A DNA stretch of 64,000 nucleotides from Tsukamurella tyrosinosolvens (lineage in GTDB: Bacteria > Actinomycetota > Actinomycetes > Mycobacteriales > Mycobacteriaceae). Positions 8,416-16,657 of the stretch are shown here, one piece after another (within the stretch, counting starts at the first letter, position 1; each line of letters begins with the position of its first letter). A program made the position numbers and the translations under genes. Below the pieces are notes generated by a model that did no database searches, was not told where the DNA came from, and was given only the letters and a program-made list of their open reading frames with translations. The DNA is taken from the NCBI RefSeq assembly GCF_900104775.1, contig NZ_FNSA01000001.1, forward strand, positions 62,001 to 126,000. The letters run 5' to 3'.

Positions 8416-9665
8416 GGCAGCACCTCCGCCTCATTCGTCTCCTGCTGTGGCCCGTCGCCGGCCGCGATGCCGTTCACCGCGGGGGCGGCCGGGGCGCCGG
8501 CCCCGTCGTGCACCGTGAAGTCCTCGTCGAGCGTGAAGAAGGACTCGCAGCCGTCGTCGGTGATCCGGATCGTGTCCGAGATACCGACGGTCTTGTCGCC
8601 GTCGACGCCCCACATCCACGGGATCACGTGGAAGGTCATGCCCGGCTCCAGCGCGGTGAAGTCGCCGGGGTTGAGGCTGAGGATGTAGCCCTCGTCCCAC
8701 GACGGCGGGAAGGCGATCCCGATCGAGTAGCCCGACCGGGTGACCAGGCGCGCGCCCACGGTGTTGTCGGAGATGATCCGCCGCACCAGGGAGTCGGCGT
8801 CCGAGACCGTCATCCCCGGCCGCATCAGCGATTTCAGCTCGGAGAGGGCCAGCTTCATGCGCTCCTGCGCCTCGTACATCGTGGGCGAGAGCTCGCCGTT
8901 GACAGCGGTGCGCATGAGGGCCGCGTGGTACCGGCGGTAGCAGCCGCCCACCTCCAGGAAGACGTGCTCGCCCGGCTCGATGGTGCGGCCCTCCCACGTC
9001 GCGTGGCCGATCATCGACCGCGGTCCCGAGGCGACGTACGGCATGACGGAGGGGAACTCGCCCCCGGCGCGGAACATCGCGGAACTGATCGCGGCCGCCA
9101 CGTCGTTCTCCGTGTTGCCGGGGACCGCCGCCTCGAGGCCCGCCGCCATGCCCGCCTCCGCGGCGCGGGCGGCCTTGCGCATCACAGCGATCTCGGCGTC
9201 GGACTTGGTGGCGCGGCCGGCCTCGACGATCCCGAAGCAGTCCATGAGCACGCCCTGCTGGAACGAGGTGTGCACGCGGTCCTGCTGGTAGGCGGGGAAG
9301 AAGTAGCTGTTGCGCTCGTAGCCGACGCGTTTCGTCCCGAGGCCGCCCTCCTTGAGGGTGAGCACCAGTTCCTGGATGGCGTCGCCGGTGTCGGGGTAGG
9401 GCCGAGTGCGTTCCACCCAGGTCCGCGCGATCACGTTGGACTCCTCCATCGCGCGGGTGATCATCACCGGCTCGTCGTCGAGCGGCACCACCAGCGCCTG
9501 GAAGAAGGAGTAGCCGGTGGTCTGGTAATCGGTGAGGTACATCAGGTTCTCGGGATCGGTGATCACCACGGCGTCGAGCCCGCGCTTGTCCATCCGCTCC
9601 CGGAGCTCCGTGAGCCGCCGCTCGTACTCCTCCGGCGGGAAGGTCATGTCGTCGCGCCGCTTCAT
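8412..9665 (-). CDS. doeA: Ectoine hydrolase (DoeA/EutD-like, M24 creatinase fold)
   Basis: A 417-residue protein with an N-terminal creatinase domain (ITDPENLMYLTDYQTTGYSF near residue 40) and a C-terminal pita-bread M24 domain. The segments LEVGGCYRRYH (Glu238) and GIAFPPSWDEGYILSLNPGD, followed by LEPGMTFHVIPWMW, match ectoine hydrolases much better than Xaa-Pro peptidases. The enzyme opens the ectoine ring to N-acetyl-2,4-diaminobutyrate. The frame runs upstream but the ATG overlapping the preceding stop (ATGA) is the evident start. It overlaps genes on both sides by four bases. A proline- and alanine-rich tail of about 30 residues is extra. Exact isomer preference is not readable. Confidence 0.82.
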   Translation of the reverse strand: MKRRDDMTFPPEEYERRLTELRERMDKRGLDAVVITDPENLMYLTDYQTTGYSFFQALVVPLDDEPVMITRAMEESNVIARTWVERTRPYPDTGDAIQELVLTLKEGGLGTKRVGYERNSYFFPAYQQDRVHTSFQQGVLMDCFGIVEAGRATKSDAEIAVMRKAARAAEAGMAAGLEAAVPGNTENDVAAAISSAMFRAGGEFPSVMPYVASGPRSMIGHATWEGRTIEPGEHVFLEVGGCYRRYHAALMRTAVNGELSPTMYEAQERMKLALSELKSLMRPGMTVSDADSLVRRIISDNTVGARLVTRSGYSIGIAFPPSWDEGYILSLNPGDFTALEPGMTFHVIPWMWGVDGDKTVGISDTIRITDDGCESFFTLDEDFTVHDGAGAPAAPAVNGIAAGDGPQQETNEAEVLP

Positions 9666-10915
9666 CGCGCCACCTCCGTCACGGCCCGCTCGAGGATGTC
9701 CAGGCCCGCGACGAGGTCCTCGTCGGGGATCGTCAGCGGCGGGATGAGTTTCAGCACGCGGCCGCCGCTGCCGCAGGGCCCGATGAGGAGACCGGCGTCG
9801 AAACACGCGGTCTGCACGGCCTTGGCGAAGGCACCGTCGCCGGTGTCCAGGGCCTGCATCATGCCCTTGCCGCGCACCTCCCAGTCGCGGTCGGGGTGCG
9901 CCGCGGCGAGCGCGGCGAGCCGCTCGCGCATGGCCTCGCCCTTCGCGGCGACGGCCGTCATCAACTCGTCGTCGGCGAAGTAGTCCAGGGCGACGGTGCC
10001 GGCCACCATCGACAGGCCCTGGCCGCGGAAGGTGCCGGTGTGCGCGCCGGGCGACCAGTGCGCGTCGACGGCGGGCTTGTTGAGGTTCATGGCGATCGGC
10101 GTGCCGTAGCCGCCGAGGCCCTTGGCGAGGGTGATGACATCGGGGTCGAGGTCGTAGCCGTCGAAGCTGAAGTAGCTTCCGGTGCGCCCGCAGCCGGCCT
10201 GGATGTCGTCGATGATGAACAACGCCCCGGTCTCCCGGGCGAGATCCTGCACCGCGTGCAGCCAGTCGGCGCTCGCGACGTTGACGCCGCCCTCGGCCTG
10301 CACGGCCTCCACGAGGAAGGCGGCGGGCGGGGTGTGGCCGCTGGACGGGTCCGCCAGGGCGGCGGCGTAATCCGAGAGCGCGGTCTTCCCGCCGGGAGCG
10401 GTCTCGAAGGGCAGGCGCACCACGTCGCGCAGGGGCACGCCCGCCCACTGCCGGAAGGCGTGGTTGGCGGTGGCGGCGAGCGCCCCGAGCGTCATGCCGT
10501 GGAAGCCGTGGCTGAAGGCCACGACCTCGCGACGGCCGGTGGCGAGGCGGGCCAGCTTGAGGGCGGCCTCCACCGCGTTCGTGCCGGTCGGGCCGGTGAA
10601 CTGCATGCGATGGTCCATGCCGCGCGGCGCGAGGATCACGTCGTGGAAGCGGGTGAGGAAGTCGCGCTTGGTGGTGGTGTAGGTGTCGAGGCTGTGGGCC
10701 ACGCCGTCGGCCTCGAGGAAATCGATCATGGCGCGCTTCATGTTCGGGTTGTTGTGCCCGAAGTTGAGCACACCCGCGCCCGCGAAGAAGTCGATGTAGC
10801 TCTTCCCGGCCTCGTCCACCTGCCGTGCGTTGGACGCGGAGGCGAAGACGGTGGGGAAGTTCCTGCAGTACCCACGGACTTCCGATTCCCAGTTCTCGAA
10901 CGCAGCAGTGTCCAT
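9662..10915 (-). CDS. Diaminobutyrate-type aminotransferase (EctB/DoeD-like)
   Basis: A 417-residue class-III PLP aminotransferase. The N-terminus (FENWESEVRGYCRNFP, then FFAGAGVLNFGHNNP) and the block TGPTGTNAVEAALKLAR followed by FSHGFHGMTLGAL are those of EctB, the diaminobutyrate-2-oxoglutarate transaminase. The PLP lysine is Lys265 in TLAKGLGGYG, with the cofactor aspartate in IIDDIQAGCGR. In ectoine synthesis EctB makes diaminobutyrate. Here it lies between ectoine hydrolase and a deacetylase, so it most likely runs in reverse to aspartate semialdehyde, as DoeD does. Ribosome-binding site AAAGGAA; overlaps the next gene by four bases. Confidence 0.85.
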   Translation of the reverse strand: MDTAAFENWESEVRGYCRNFPTVFASASNARQVDEAGKSYIDFFAGAGVLNFGHNNPNMKRAMIDFLEADGVAHSLDTYTTTKRDFLTRFHDVILAPRGMDHRMQFTGPTGTNAVEAALKLARLATGRREVVAFSHGFHGMTLGALAATANHAFRQWAGVPLRDVVRLPFETAPGGKTALSDYAAALADPSSGHTPPAAFLVEAVQAEGGVNVASADWLHAVQDLARETGALFIIDDIQAGCGRTGSYFSFDGYDLDPDVITLAKGLGGYGTPIAMNLNKPAVDAHWSPGAHTGTFRGQGLSMVAGTVALDYFADDELMTAVAAKGEAMRERLAALAAAHPDRDWEVRGKGMMQALDTGDGAFAKAVQTACFDAGLLIGPCGSGGRVLKLIPPLTIPDEDLVAGLDILERAVTEVAR

Positions 10916-10949
10916 GCGAATTCCTTTCGTTCCGTGCGGCTCTCTTCGG

Positions 10950-12095
10950 TCAGGGCGGCTCCGGCGCCCCTGCGAGACCCACCAGCAGGCGCGCGGCGGG
11001 ATCGAGCAGGGCATCGTCGAAGTCGTATTCGGCGCTGTGCAGCGGCGCCGTGGTGCCGGAGCCGAGGAGCGCGAAGGCCCCCGGGATCCGGTGCAGGTAG
11101 TAGCTGAAGTCCTCCGAGGCGAGAACGGGTGTCGCGGCGGGCACGGCCCAGTCCGCGCCGAGCACCGTCGACAGGCGGTCCCGCAGTTCGGCCGCCGGGC
11201 CGGGGTGGTTGACGGTGGCCCCGTAGCGCACGGTGGTCCGGACGTCGGCGCGCACGCCGTGGGCGGCGGCGGTGCCGCCGGCGATCTCGTCGATGAGAGC
11301 GAAGACCCGCGCTCGGGCGTCGTCGTCGGCGGCGCGCACGCTCCCCGCGATCAGCGCCGTGTCCGGGGTGACGGTGGCGGCGCTCTCGGCGCGCAGCGAG
11401 GTGACGGCCACGACGGCGGCCTGCTGCGGCGACGTGCGGCGCGCGACGATCTGCTGCAGCGCGACCACGACCGCGGCCGCGGCGAGCACCGGGTCACGGG
11501 TGGCCTCGGGCTGGGAAGCGTGGCCGCCGCGGCCGACGAGCTCGACCTCGAACGTGCCGTTGGCGGACATCACGGGGCCGTCGGGGCAGAGGGCTCGGCC
11601 GAACGGCTGGCCCGGCCAGTTGTGCCAGCCGAAGACCGCCTCCACACCGTCGAGCGCACCGTCGGCGATCATGCCGCGCGCGCCGTGCCCGCCCTCCTCG
11701 GCGGGCTGGAACAGCAGGGTGACGGGACCGGGGAGGCTCGATTCGTGGGCGCGGAGCCACCGGGCGGCGGCGAGCAGGGCGGCGGTGTGGCCGTCGTGCC
11801 CGCACGCGTGCATGACCCCGTCGGTCGCGGAGGCGTACGGCAGGCCCGTGGCCTCGCGGATCGGCATGGCGTCGAGGTCGGCGCGCAGCGCCACGTGCCG
11901 CCCGGGCGCGTGCGGGGCGAGGCGGACGACGGTGCCCGTGTCCGCGCAGGGCCGCCACGCGAGGCCGATCGCGTCGAGTTCGGCGCGCACGGCCGCGGCG
12001 GTGGCGTGCTCCGCCCAGGCGAGCTCGGGGCGGCGATGAAGTTCGCGTCGGAGTTCGGTGGCCCGGGCAACGGTCTCGGCCCAAGAATCGATCAT
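10950..12095 (-). CDS. M20-family amidohydrolase, probable N-acetyl-diaminobutyrate deacetylase (DoeB2-like)
   Basis: A 381-residue metallo-amidohydrolase of the M20D type. Metal-site landmarks are MHACGHDGHTA (near residue 95), LFQPAEEGGHGARGM (near 133) and VLASEDFSYYL near the C-terminus, with the dimerisation domain between. M20D enzymes remove acyl groups from amino acids. In some ectoine-degradation clusters this type, called DoeB2, converts N2-acetyl-diaminobutyrate to diaminobutyrate, which fits its place as first gene of this operon. An AGGAGG ribosome-binding site precedes the ATG; the next gene follows after 34 bases. A general N-acyl-amino-acid hydrolase remains possible. Confidence 0.78.
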   Translation of the reverse strand: MIDSWAETVARATELRRELHRRPELAWAEHATAAAVRAELDAIGLAWRPCADTGTVVRLAPHAPGRHVALRADLDAMPIREATGLPYASATDGVMHACGHDGHTAALLAAARWLRAHESSLPGPVTLLFQPAEEGGHGARGMIADGALDGVEAVFGWHNWPGQPFGRALCPDGPVMSANGTFEVELVGRGGHASQPEATRDPVLAAAAVVVALQQIVARRTSPQQAAVVAVTSLRAESAATVTPDTALIAGSVRAADDDARARVFALIDEIAGGTAAAHGVRADVRTTVRYGATVNHPGPAAELRDRLSTVLGADWAVPAATPVLASEDFSYYLHRIPGAFALLGSGTTAPLHSAEYDFDDALLDPAARLLVGLAGAPEPP

Positions 12096-12205
12096 CGGAC
12101 CTCCTCGGATGGGTGTCCGTTTCGGTCCCTTTCAACGTACCGCGATCCGACGAAAGGCGAGCGGACATCACCCGAACGGCGGATGTGCGCGGGGTCACAG
12201 CTGCC

Positions 12206-12211
12206 TACCGT
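12206..12211 (+). promoter_or_regulatory. -10 element for the sigma-region-4-like gene (leaderless)
   Basis: TACCGT, 8 bases before the ATG at 12220. No purine-rich ribosome-binding site is present between the two (TGAATCCCC). Confidence 0.4.
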
Positions 12212-12219
12212 GAATCCCC

Positions 12220-12435
12220 ATGGGGCGAAGGACAGGGACGACCGACGCGCGGCTGCGCGCGGCGTTGCCGCCCGAGCTCTACCGCGTGCTGCAGCTGCGC
12301 GTCGTCCAGGGGCGCACCGTCGACGAGACGGCCGCGCTGCTGCGGATCACGCCCCAGGCGGTGCAACTGCGGCAGCACCGCGCGCTGGAGCGGATCCGCT
12401 GCGGCCTCGCGCGTTCCGGCGCGGAAGCCGGATAG
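12220..12435 (+). CDS. Orphan sigma-70 region-4-like DNA-binding protein
   Basis: A 71-residue basic protein that is essentially one helix-turn-helix of the sigma factor region 4 type: LPPELYRVLQLRVVQGRTV, then DETAALLRITPQAVQLRQHRALERIR. There is no region 2, so it cannot act as a full sigma factor. It diverges from the ectoine-type operon across 124 bases and ends 5 bases before the convergent acyl-CoA dehydrogenase stop. It may regulate the operon, but position is the only evidence. Coding potential is supported by the conserved-looking fold and a leaderless-type promoter. Confidence 0.65.
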   Translation: MGRRTGTTDARLRAALPPELYRVLQLRVVQGRTVDETAALLRITPQAVQLRQHRALERIRCGLARSGAEAG

Positions 12436-12440
12436 CGCCG

Positions 12441-13601
12441 TCAAAGGCTCCGCGCGATCAGCTCCTTCATGATCTCGTTGGTGCCGCCGTAGATCTTCTG
12501 CACCCGCGCGCCCGCGTAGAGCTGGGCGATCGGGTACTCCATCATGTAGCCGTAGCCGCCGAAGAGCTGCAGCACGTTATCGACGACGCGGCACTGCATA
12601 TCGGTGGCCCACAGCTTCGCCATGGACGCGGTCGCCGCATCGAGCGTGCCGTCGATGGCGCGGCCGATGCAGTGATCGATCAGCGTGCGGCCCGCGAAGA
12701 CCTCGGTCTTGGCCTCGGCGAGCACGAACTTGGTGTTCTGGAAATCCGCGATGGGCCGGCCGAAGGCCTTGCGCTCCTTGGTGTACGCGATGGCCTCGAC
12801 CACCGCCTTCTCGGCCGCGTCGACGCCGCCGATCGCGATGCTCAGCCGCTCCCGCGGCAGCTGCCGCATCAGCTGGTAGAAGCCCTGGCCCTCGACCCCA
12901 CCGAGCAGGTTCGCCGCGGGGACCCGCATATCGGTGAAGGCGAGCTCGCGCGTGTCCTGCCCGTGCTGGCCGATCTTCTTGAGCACGCGCCCGCGCTCGA
13001 AGCCGGGCAGGTCCTTCGTCTCCGCGACGATGAGGGAGATGCCCTTGGCGCCCTGGCTCGGGTCGGTCTTCGCCACGATGATGAGCAGATCGCAGTGGCT
13101 GCCGTTGGAGATGAAGGTCTTGCTGCCGTTGATCACGTACTCGTCGCCCTCGCGGACGGCGGTGGTGCGCACGGCCTGCAGGTCGGAGCCCGTGCCCGGC
13201 TCCGTCATGGCGACGGCCAGCACGGCCTCGCCCGACGCGGCCTTCGGCAGCCAGCGCGCCTTCTGCTCCTCGGTGCCGCAGTCGTCGATGTAGTGCGCGC
13301 AGATGGTGGAGTGCACGCCGTAACCGAAGGCACCGTCGCCGGAGAAGACGAGCTCCTCGAGCACGACGGTGTCGTGCCCGAAGTCGCCGCCGGCGCCGCC
13401 GAGGGCCTCGGGGAGCTCGGTGCAGAGCAGCCCCGCCGCGCCCGCCTTGTTCCAGAACTCGCGGTCCACCTGGTGCTGCTCGGCCCACCGCTCCTGGTTC
13501 GGGGTGGCCTCGCGGCGGAAGAACTCGGCGGCGTGCTTGCGGAGTTCCGTGTGCTCGGGGGTCTCCCAGGCGGGGCGGTAGTCGGGGAACAGTGCGGTCA
13601 T
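12441..13601 (-). CDS. Acyl-CoA dehydrogenase, long-chain type
   Basis: A 386-residue flavoenzyme of the acyl-CoA dehydrogenase family, which introduces the alpha-beta double bond in acyl-CoA. FAD-binding motifs AMTEPGTGSDL and FISNGSHCD are present. The C-terminal YGGTNEIMKELIARSL lacks the glutamate used by medium-chain enzymes and matches the long-chain type, whose base is an earlier glutamate; here that is Glu251 in LPRERL. The longer frame upstream is noncoding; the ATG has GAGAAGAG upstream. A TetR regulator diverges across 97 bases and probably controls it. Substrate chain not determinable. Confidence 0.9.
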   Translation of the reverse strand: MTALFPDYRPAWETPEHTELRKHAAEFFRREATPNQERWAEQHQVDREFWNKAGAAGLLCTELPEALGGAGGDFGHDTVVLEELVFSGDGAFGYGVHSTICAHYIDDCGTEEQKARWLPKAASGEAVLAVAMTEPGTGSDLQAVRTTAVREGDEYVINGSKTFISNGSHCDLLIIVAKTDPSQGAKGISLIVAETKDLPGFERGRVLKKIGQHGQDTRELAFTDMRVPAANLLGGVEGQGFYQLMRQLPRERLSIAIGGVDAAEKAVVEAIAYTKERKAFGRPIADFQNTKFVLAEAKTEVFAGRTLIDHCIGRAIDGTLDAATASMAKLWATDMQCRVVDNVLQLFGGYGYMMEYPIAQLYAGARVQKIYGGTNEIMKELIARSL

Positions 13602-13685
13602 GGGCGGTCTCTTCTCGTCAGCGCGGAGCGGGCAATACAGTCGTATAGTCCACGATGCGTGTGTACAGCGCAAGGGCGCGCCCGC

Positions 13686-13691
13686 TAGGAT
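13686..13691 (+). promoter_or_regulatory. -10 element for the TetR gene (leaderless)
   Basis: TAGGAT, 7 bases before the GTG at 13699, with no ribosome-binding site between (CACCCAG). Confidence 0.4.
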
Positions 13692-13698
13692 CACCCAG

Positions 13699-14325
13699 GT
13701 GGAAGGGACCCCCGAGACCGGCCTCCCCGCGACGAACGACGACCTCACCGCGAAGGCCCGGATCCGCAACGCGGCGCTCGAGCTCTTCGCCGCGCACGGC
13801 GCGAGCGCCGTCTCGCTGCGCGCCGTCGCCGCGAAGGCCGGGGTGACCGTCGGCCTCGTGCAGCACCACTTCACGACCAAGGACGGACTCCAGGGCGCCG
13901 TCGAGGAGCAGATCGTCGAGTACCACGCTCGGGCGATCGCCCGCGTGCCCGATGAGGGGCCGCCCGCGGACGTCGCCGCGGCCCGGGACGCCTCCGTCCG
14001 CGCGATGCTCGCCCGGCACCCCGCCGTCGTCGACTACCTCCGGCGGTCCTTCCTCGACCCCTCCGGCTCGCAGCTCCTCGTCCGGCTCACCGAACTGGGG
14101 CGCAGCGAGGTGGTCCGCCTGCGCGCCGCACACCTCGCGTCCACCGACCGGCCGGAGTCCGACCAGGTGATCGCCATGATGGTGCGGCAGATGGGCACCC
14201 TGTTCCTGCAGCCCCTCGTCGACGCGATGTGGGAGCACCTGCGCGAGCCGGGGGCACCGTCGGACGACAAACCGCGACTGTCGGTGAGCACCGAGCCCGC
14301 GGGGCGGCACGGCCCCGACGTGTGA
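13699..14325 (+). CDS. TetR-family regulator
   Basis: A 208-residue repressor. The TetR N-terminal helix-turn-helix is clear: IRNAALELFAAHGASAVSLR, then AVAAKAGVTVGLVQHHFTTKDGL (about residues 20-62). The ligand-binding half is helical and not assignable. It is divergent from the acyl-CoA dehydrogenase gene and likely responds to an acyl-CoA or related lipid. The GTG start fits the -10 spacing; longer frames begin inside the promoter. Confidence 0.85.
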   Translation: MEGTPETGLPATNDDLTAKARIRNAALELFAAHGASAVSLRAVAAKAGVTVGLVQHHFTTKDGLQGAVEEQIVEYHARAIARVPDEGPPADVAAARDASVRAMLARHPAVVDYLRRSFLDPSGSQLLVRLTELGRSEVVRLRAAHLASTDRPESDQVIAMMVRQMGTLFLQPLVDAMWEHLREPGAPSDDKPRLSVSTEPAGRHGPDV

Positions 14326-14348
14326 CCAAGACGAGGTCACAGCAGCTT

Positions 14349-14385
14349 CAACCTCAGCATCGACTCAGGTTGGGCGCGGTAATCT
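14349..14385. promoter_or_regulatory. dprE1 promoter with inverted repeat
   Basis: TAATCT at 14380-14385 lies 8 bases before the dprE1 ATG, so the message is probably leaderless. A perfect 6-base inverted repeat, CAACCT-N12-AGGTTG (14349-14372), covers the -35 area and may be an operator. The factor is unknown. Confidence 0.4.
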
Positions 14386-14393
14386 GATGGGCG

Positions 14394-15824
14394 ATGTCCG
14401 AGACAACTCTTCCCTATCTGCCCATCTCGACGCGCAAGCTGGTGGGCTGGTCGCGCACCACGCCGATCGAGGGCCACGTGCTGTCCACGCCCGACGTGGA
14501 CCAGATCGCCAAGGCCGTCGCCGTCGTGGCGGACGCCGAGGCCGACAAGCCCGCCTACCTGCGACGCGGCGTGATCGCGCGCGGCCTGGGCCGCTCGTAC
14601 AACGAGTCGGCGCAGAACACCGGCGGCCTCACCATCGACATGACGCCGCTCAGTGCGATCCACGACATCGACGCCGAGTCCGGCATCGTCGACGTGGACG
14701 CCGGCGTCGATCTCGACACCCTGATGCAGGCGGCCCTGCCGTACGGCCTCTGGGTCCCCGTCCTTCCCGGCACCCGCCAGGTGACGATCGGCGGCGCCAT
14801 CGCGCACGACATCCACGGCAAGAACCACCACAGCCAGGGCTCGTTCGGCAACCACATCACCGAGATGTCGCTGCTCACAGCCGACGGCAAGGTGCTCACC
14901 CTGACCCCGAAGGGCTCGTCCGACGACCCCGAGGGCGAGCTGTTCTGGGCGACCGTCGCCGGCGTCGGCATGACCGGCATCATCCTGCGCGCGAAGATCC
15001 AGATGAAGCGCACCGAGAGCGCCTACTTCATCGCCGATACCGAGCGCACCAACTCGCTGCAGGAGACCATCGACCTGCACCTGCAGGACGGCTTCGAGGA
15101 CGGCTACGAGTACGCGTCCGGCTGGTTCGACGCGATCAGCGCGCCGCCGAAGCTGGGCCGCGGCACCTTCTCCCGCGGCAACCTCGCGACGCTCGACGAG
15201 CTGCCGGAGAAGTACCGCAAGGATCCGCTGAGCTTCAACAACAAGCCGCTGATCAGCTTCCCCAACATCTTCCCCAACGGGCTGGCGAACAAGTTCGACT
15301 TCTCGCTCGTCGGCGAGGCCTACTGGCGCGCCGGGCCGCCCAGCCAGGGCAAGGTGAAGAACCTCGCCGGCTTCTACCACATGCTCGACGTGTTCGGCGG
15401 CTGGAACAACGCGTACGGACGCACCGGCGGCTTCTGCCAGTACCAGTTCATCGTGCCCACCGGTAACGAGCCCGAGTTCATCAAGCTCATCGAGGACATC
15501 CAGGCCTCCGGGCACGTCAGCTTCCTCAACGTGATCAAGCTGTTCGGCGACGGCAACCAGGCCCCGCTCAGCTTCCCGTTCAAGGGCTGGAACGTGTGCC
15601 TCGACTTCCCCGTCAAGCGGGGCCTCGCCGAGTTCCTCAACGAGCTCGACAAGCGCATCATGGCCATGGGCGGCCGCCTGTACACGGCGAAGGACTCCCG
15701 CACCACCGCGGAGCGGTTCCACGCCATGTACCCGCAGATCGATCAGTGGATCGCCACGCGCCGGCGCATCGATCCCACCGGGGTCTTCATCTCCGACCTG
15801 GGCCGCCGCCTCGAACTCGCCTGA
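14394..15824 (+). CDS. dprE1: Decaprenyl-phosphoryl-beta-D-ribose 2'-oxidase
   Basis: A 476-residue FAD enzyme that oxidises decaprenyl-phosphoryl-ribose to the 2'-keto form, the first half of the epimerisation giving decaprenyl-phosphoryl-arabinose, the only donor for cell-wall arabinan. The FAD-binding landmarks [16 protein letters not shown] (near residue 62) and [22 protein letters not shown] (near 123) are intact. Cys402 in GWNVCLDFP corresponds to the cysteine attacked by benzothiazinones in M. tuberculosis (Cys387 there). dprE2 follows after 28 bases. Length and motifs are as expected for the family. Confidence 0.97.
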   Translation: MSETTLPYLPISTRKLVGWSRTTPIEGHVLSTPDVDQIAKAVAVVADAEADKPAYLRRGVIARGLGRSYNESAQNTGGLTIDMTPLSAIHDIDAESGIVDVDAGVDLDTLMQAALPYGLWVPVLPGTRQVTIGGAIAHDIHGKNHHSQGSFGNHITEMSLLTADGKVLTLTPKGSSDDPEGELFWATVAGVGMTGIILRAKIQMKRTESAYFIADTERTNSLQETIDLHLQDGFEDGYEYASGWFDAISAPPKLGRGTFSRGNLATLDELPEKYRKDPLSFNNKPLISFPNIFPNGLANKFDFSLVGEAYWRAGPPSQGKVKNLAGFYHMLDVFGGWNNAYGRTGGFCQYQFIVPTGNEPEFIKLIEDIQASGHVSFLNVIKLFGDGNQAPLSFPFKGWNVCLDFPVKRGLAEFLNELDKRIMAMGGRLYTAKDSRTTAERFHAMYPQIDQWIATRRRIDPTGVFISDLGRRLELA

Positions 15825-15852
15825 GCCTCACGACAGCAAGGAACGAACAGAA

Positions 15853-16614
15853 ATGAAGAACGCCGTAGGCGTCCCCCAGTCCATCCTGCTGCTCGGCGGC
15901 ACCTCCGAGATCGGCCTGTCCATCGTCGAGGAGTACCTCGCCAAGGGCACACAGCGCGTCGTGCTCGCCGCGCTGCCGAACGACCCGCTGCGCGAGCAGG
16001 CCGTCGCCCAGGTCGAGGCCGCCGGCGCCACGTCGGTCGAGGTCATCGACTTCGACGCGACCGACTTCGACGGTCACGCCAAGACCATCGACGCCGCCTT
16101 CTCCGGCGGCGACATCGACGTCGCGATCGTGGCCTTCGCGCTCGACTTCGACGCCGAGGAGCTGTGGCAGAACCAGCGCAAGGCGGTGCTCCTCGCGCAG
16201 GTCAACTACACGGGCGCCGTGTCCGTCGGCGTGCTCCTGGGCCAGAAGATCAAGGAACAGGGCCACGGCCAGATCATCGCGATGAGCTCGGTCGCCGGCC
16301 TGCGCCCGCGCCGCAGCAACTTCGTCTACGGCTCCTCCAAGGCCGGTTTCGACGGCTTCTACCTCAACCTGGGCCAGGCCCTGGAGCCCTTCGGCGGCTC
16401 CGTCCTCGTCGTCCGCCCGGGCATGGTGCGCACGAAGTTCTCCGCGCACGTCAAGGAGGCGCCGCTGACGATCGACAAGGACGTCATCGGCACGCTCGCC
16501 GTCGACGCCGCGATCAAGGGCAAGTCGCTGGTGTACGCGCCCGCCCCGTGGGGCTTCGTCAGTTTCGGCCTGAAGAACATCCCGCAGCCGATCTTCAAGA
16601 AGCTCCCGATCTAG
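15853..16614 (+). CDS. dprE2: Decaprenylphospho-beta-D-erythro-pentofuranosid-2-ulose 2-reductase
   Basis: A 253-residue short-chain dehydrogenase that reduces the DprE1 product to decaprenyl-phosphoryl-arabinose. The nucleotide motif is [13 protein letters not shown] at the N-terminus; the catalytic Ser and Tyr-x3-Lys are in SSVAG and VYGSSKAGF. The C-terminus is extended and hydrophobic or basic, as in the family. It follows dprE1 with an AAGGAA ribosome-binding site, and aftA begins 43 bases downstream, so the three form the same functional set as in mycobacteria. Confidence 0.96.
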   Translation: MKNAVGVPQSILLLGGTSEIGLSIVEEYLAKGTQRVVLAALPNDPLREQAVAQVEAAGATSVEVIDFDATDFDGHAKTIDAAFSGGDIDVAIVAFALDFDAEELWQNQRKAVLLAQVNYTGAVSVGVLLGQKIKEQGHGQIIAMSSVAGLRPRRSNFVYGSSKAGFDGFYLNLGQALEPFGGSVLVVRPGMVRTKFSAHVKEAPLTIDKDVIGTLAVDAAIKGKSLVYAPAPWGFVSFGLKNIPQPIFKKLPI

Positions 16615-16644
16615 GGGGCGCGTCCGATTCTCGGAACCACCGTT

Positions 16645-16650
16645 TACGCT
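16645..16650 (+). promoter_or_regulatory. -10 element for aftA (leaderless)
   Basis: TACGCT, 7 bases before the GTG at 16658. This suggests aftA has its own promoter in addition to any read-through from dprE2. Confidence 0.4.
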
Positions 16651-16657
16651 GGCCCGC

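Noticed and set aside
10830-13688. A 952-codon plus-strand frame through the amidohydrolase and acyl-CoA dehydrogenase
   Set aside because: Antisense shadow; the true genes have complete catalytic motifs and ribosome-binding sites on the other strand.
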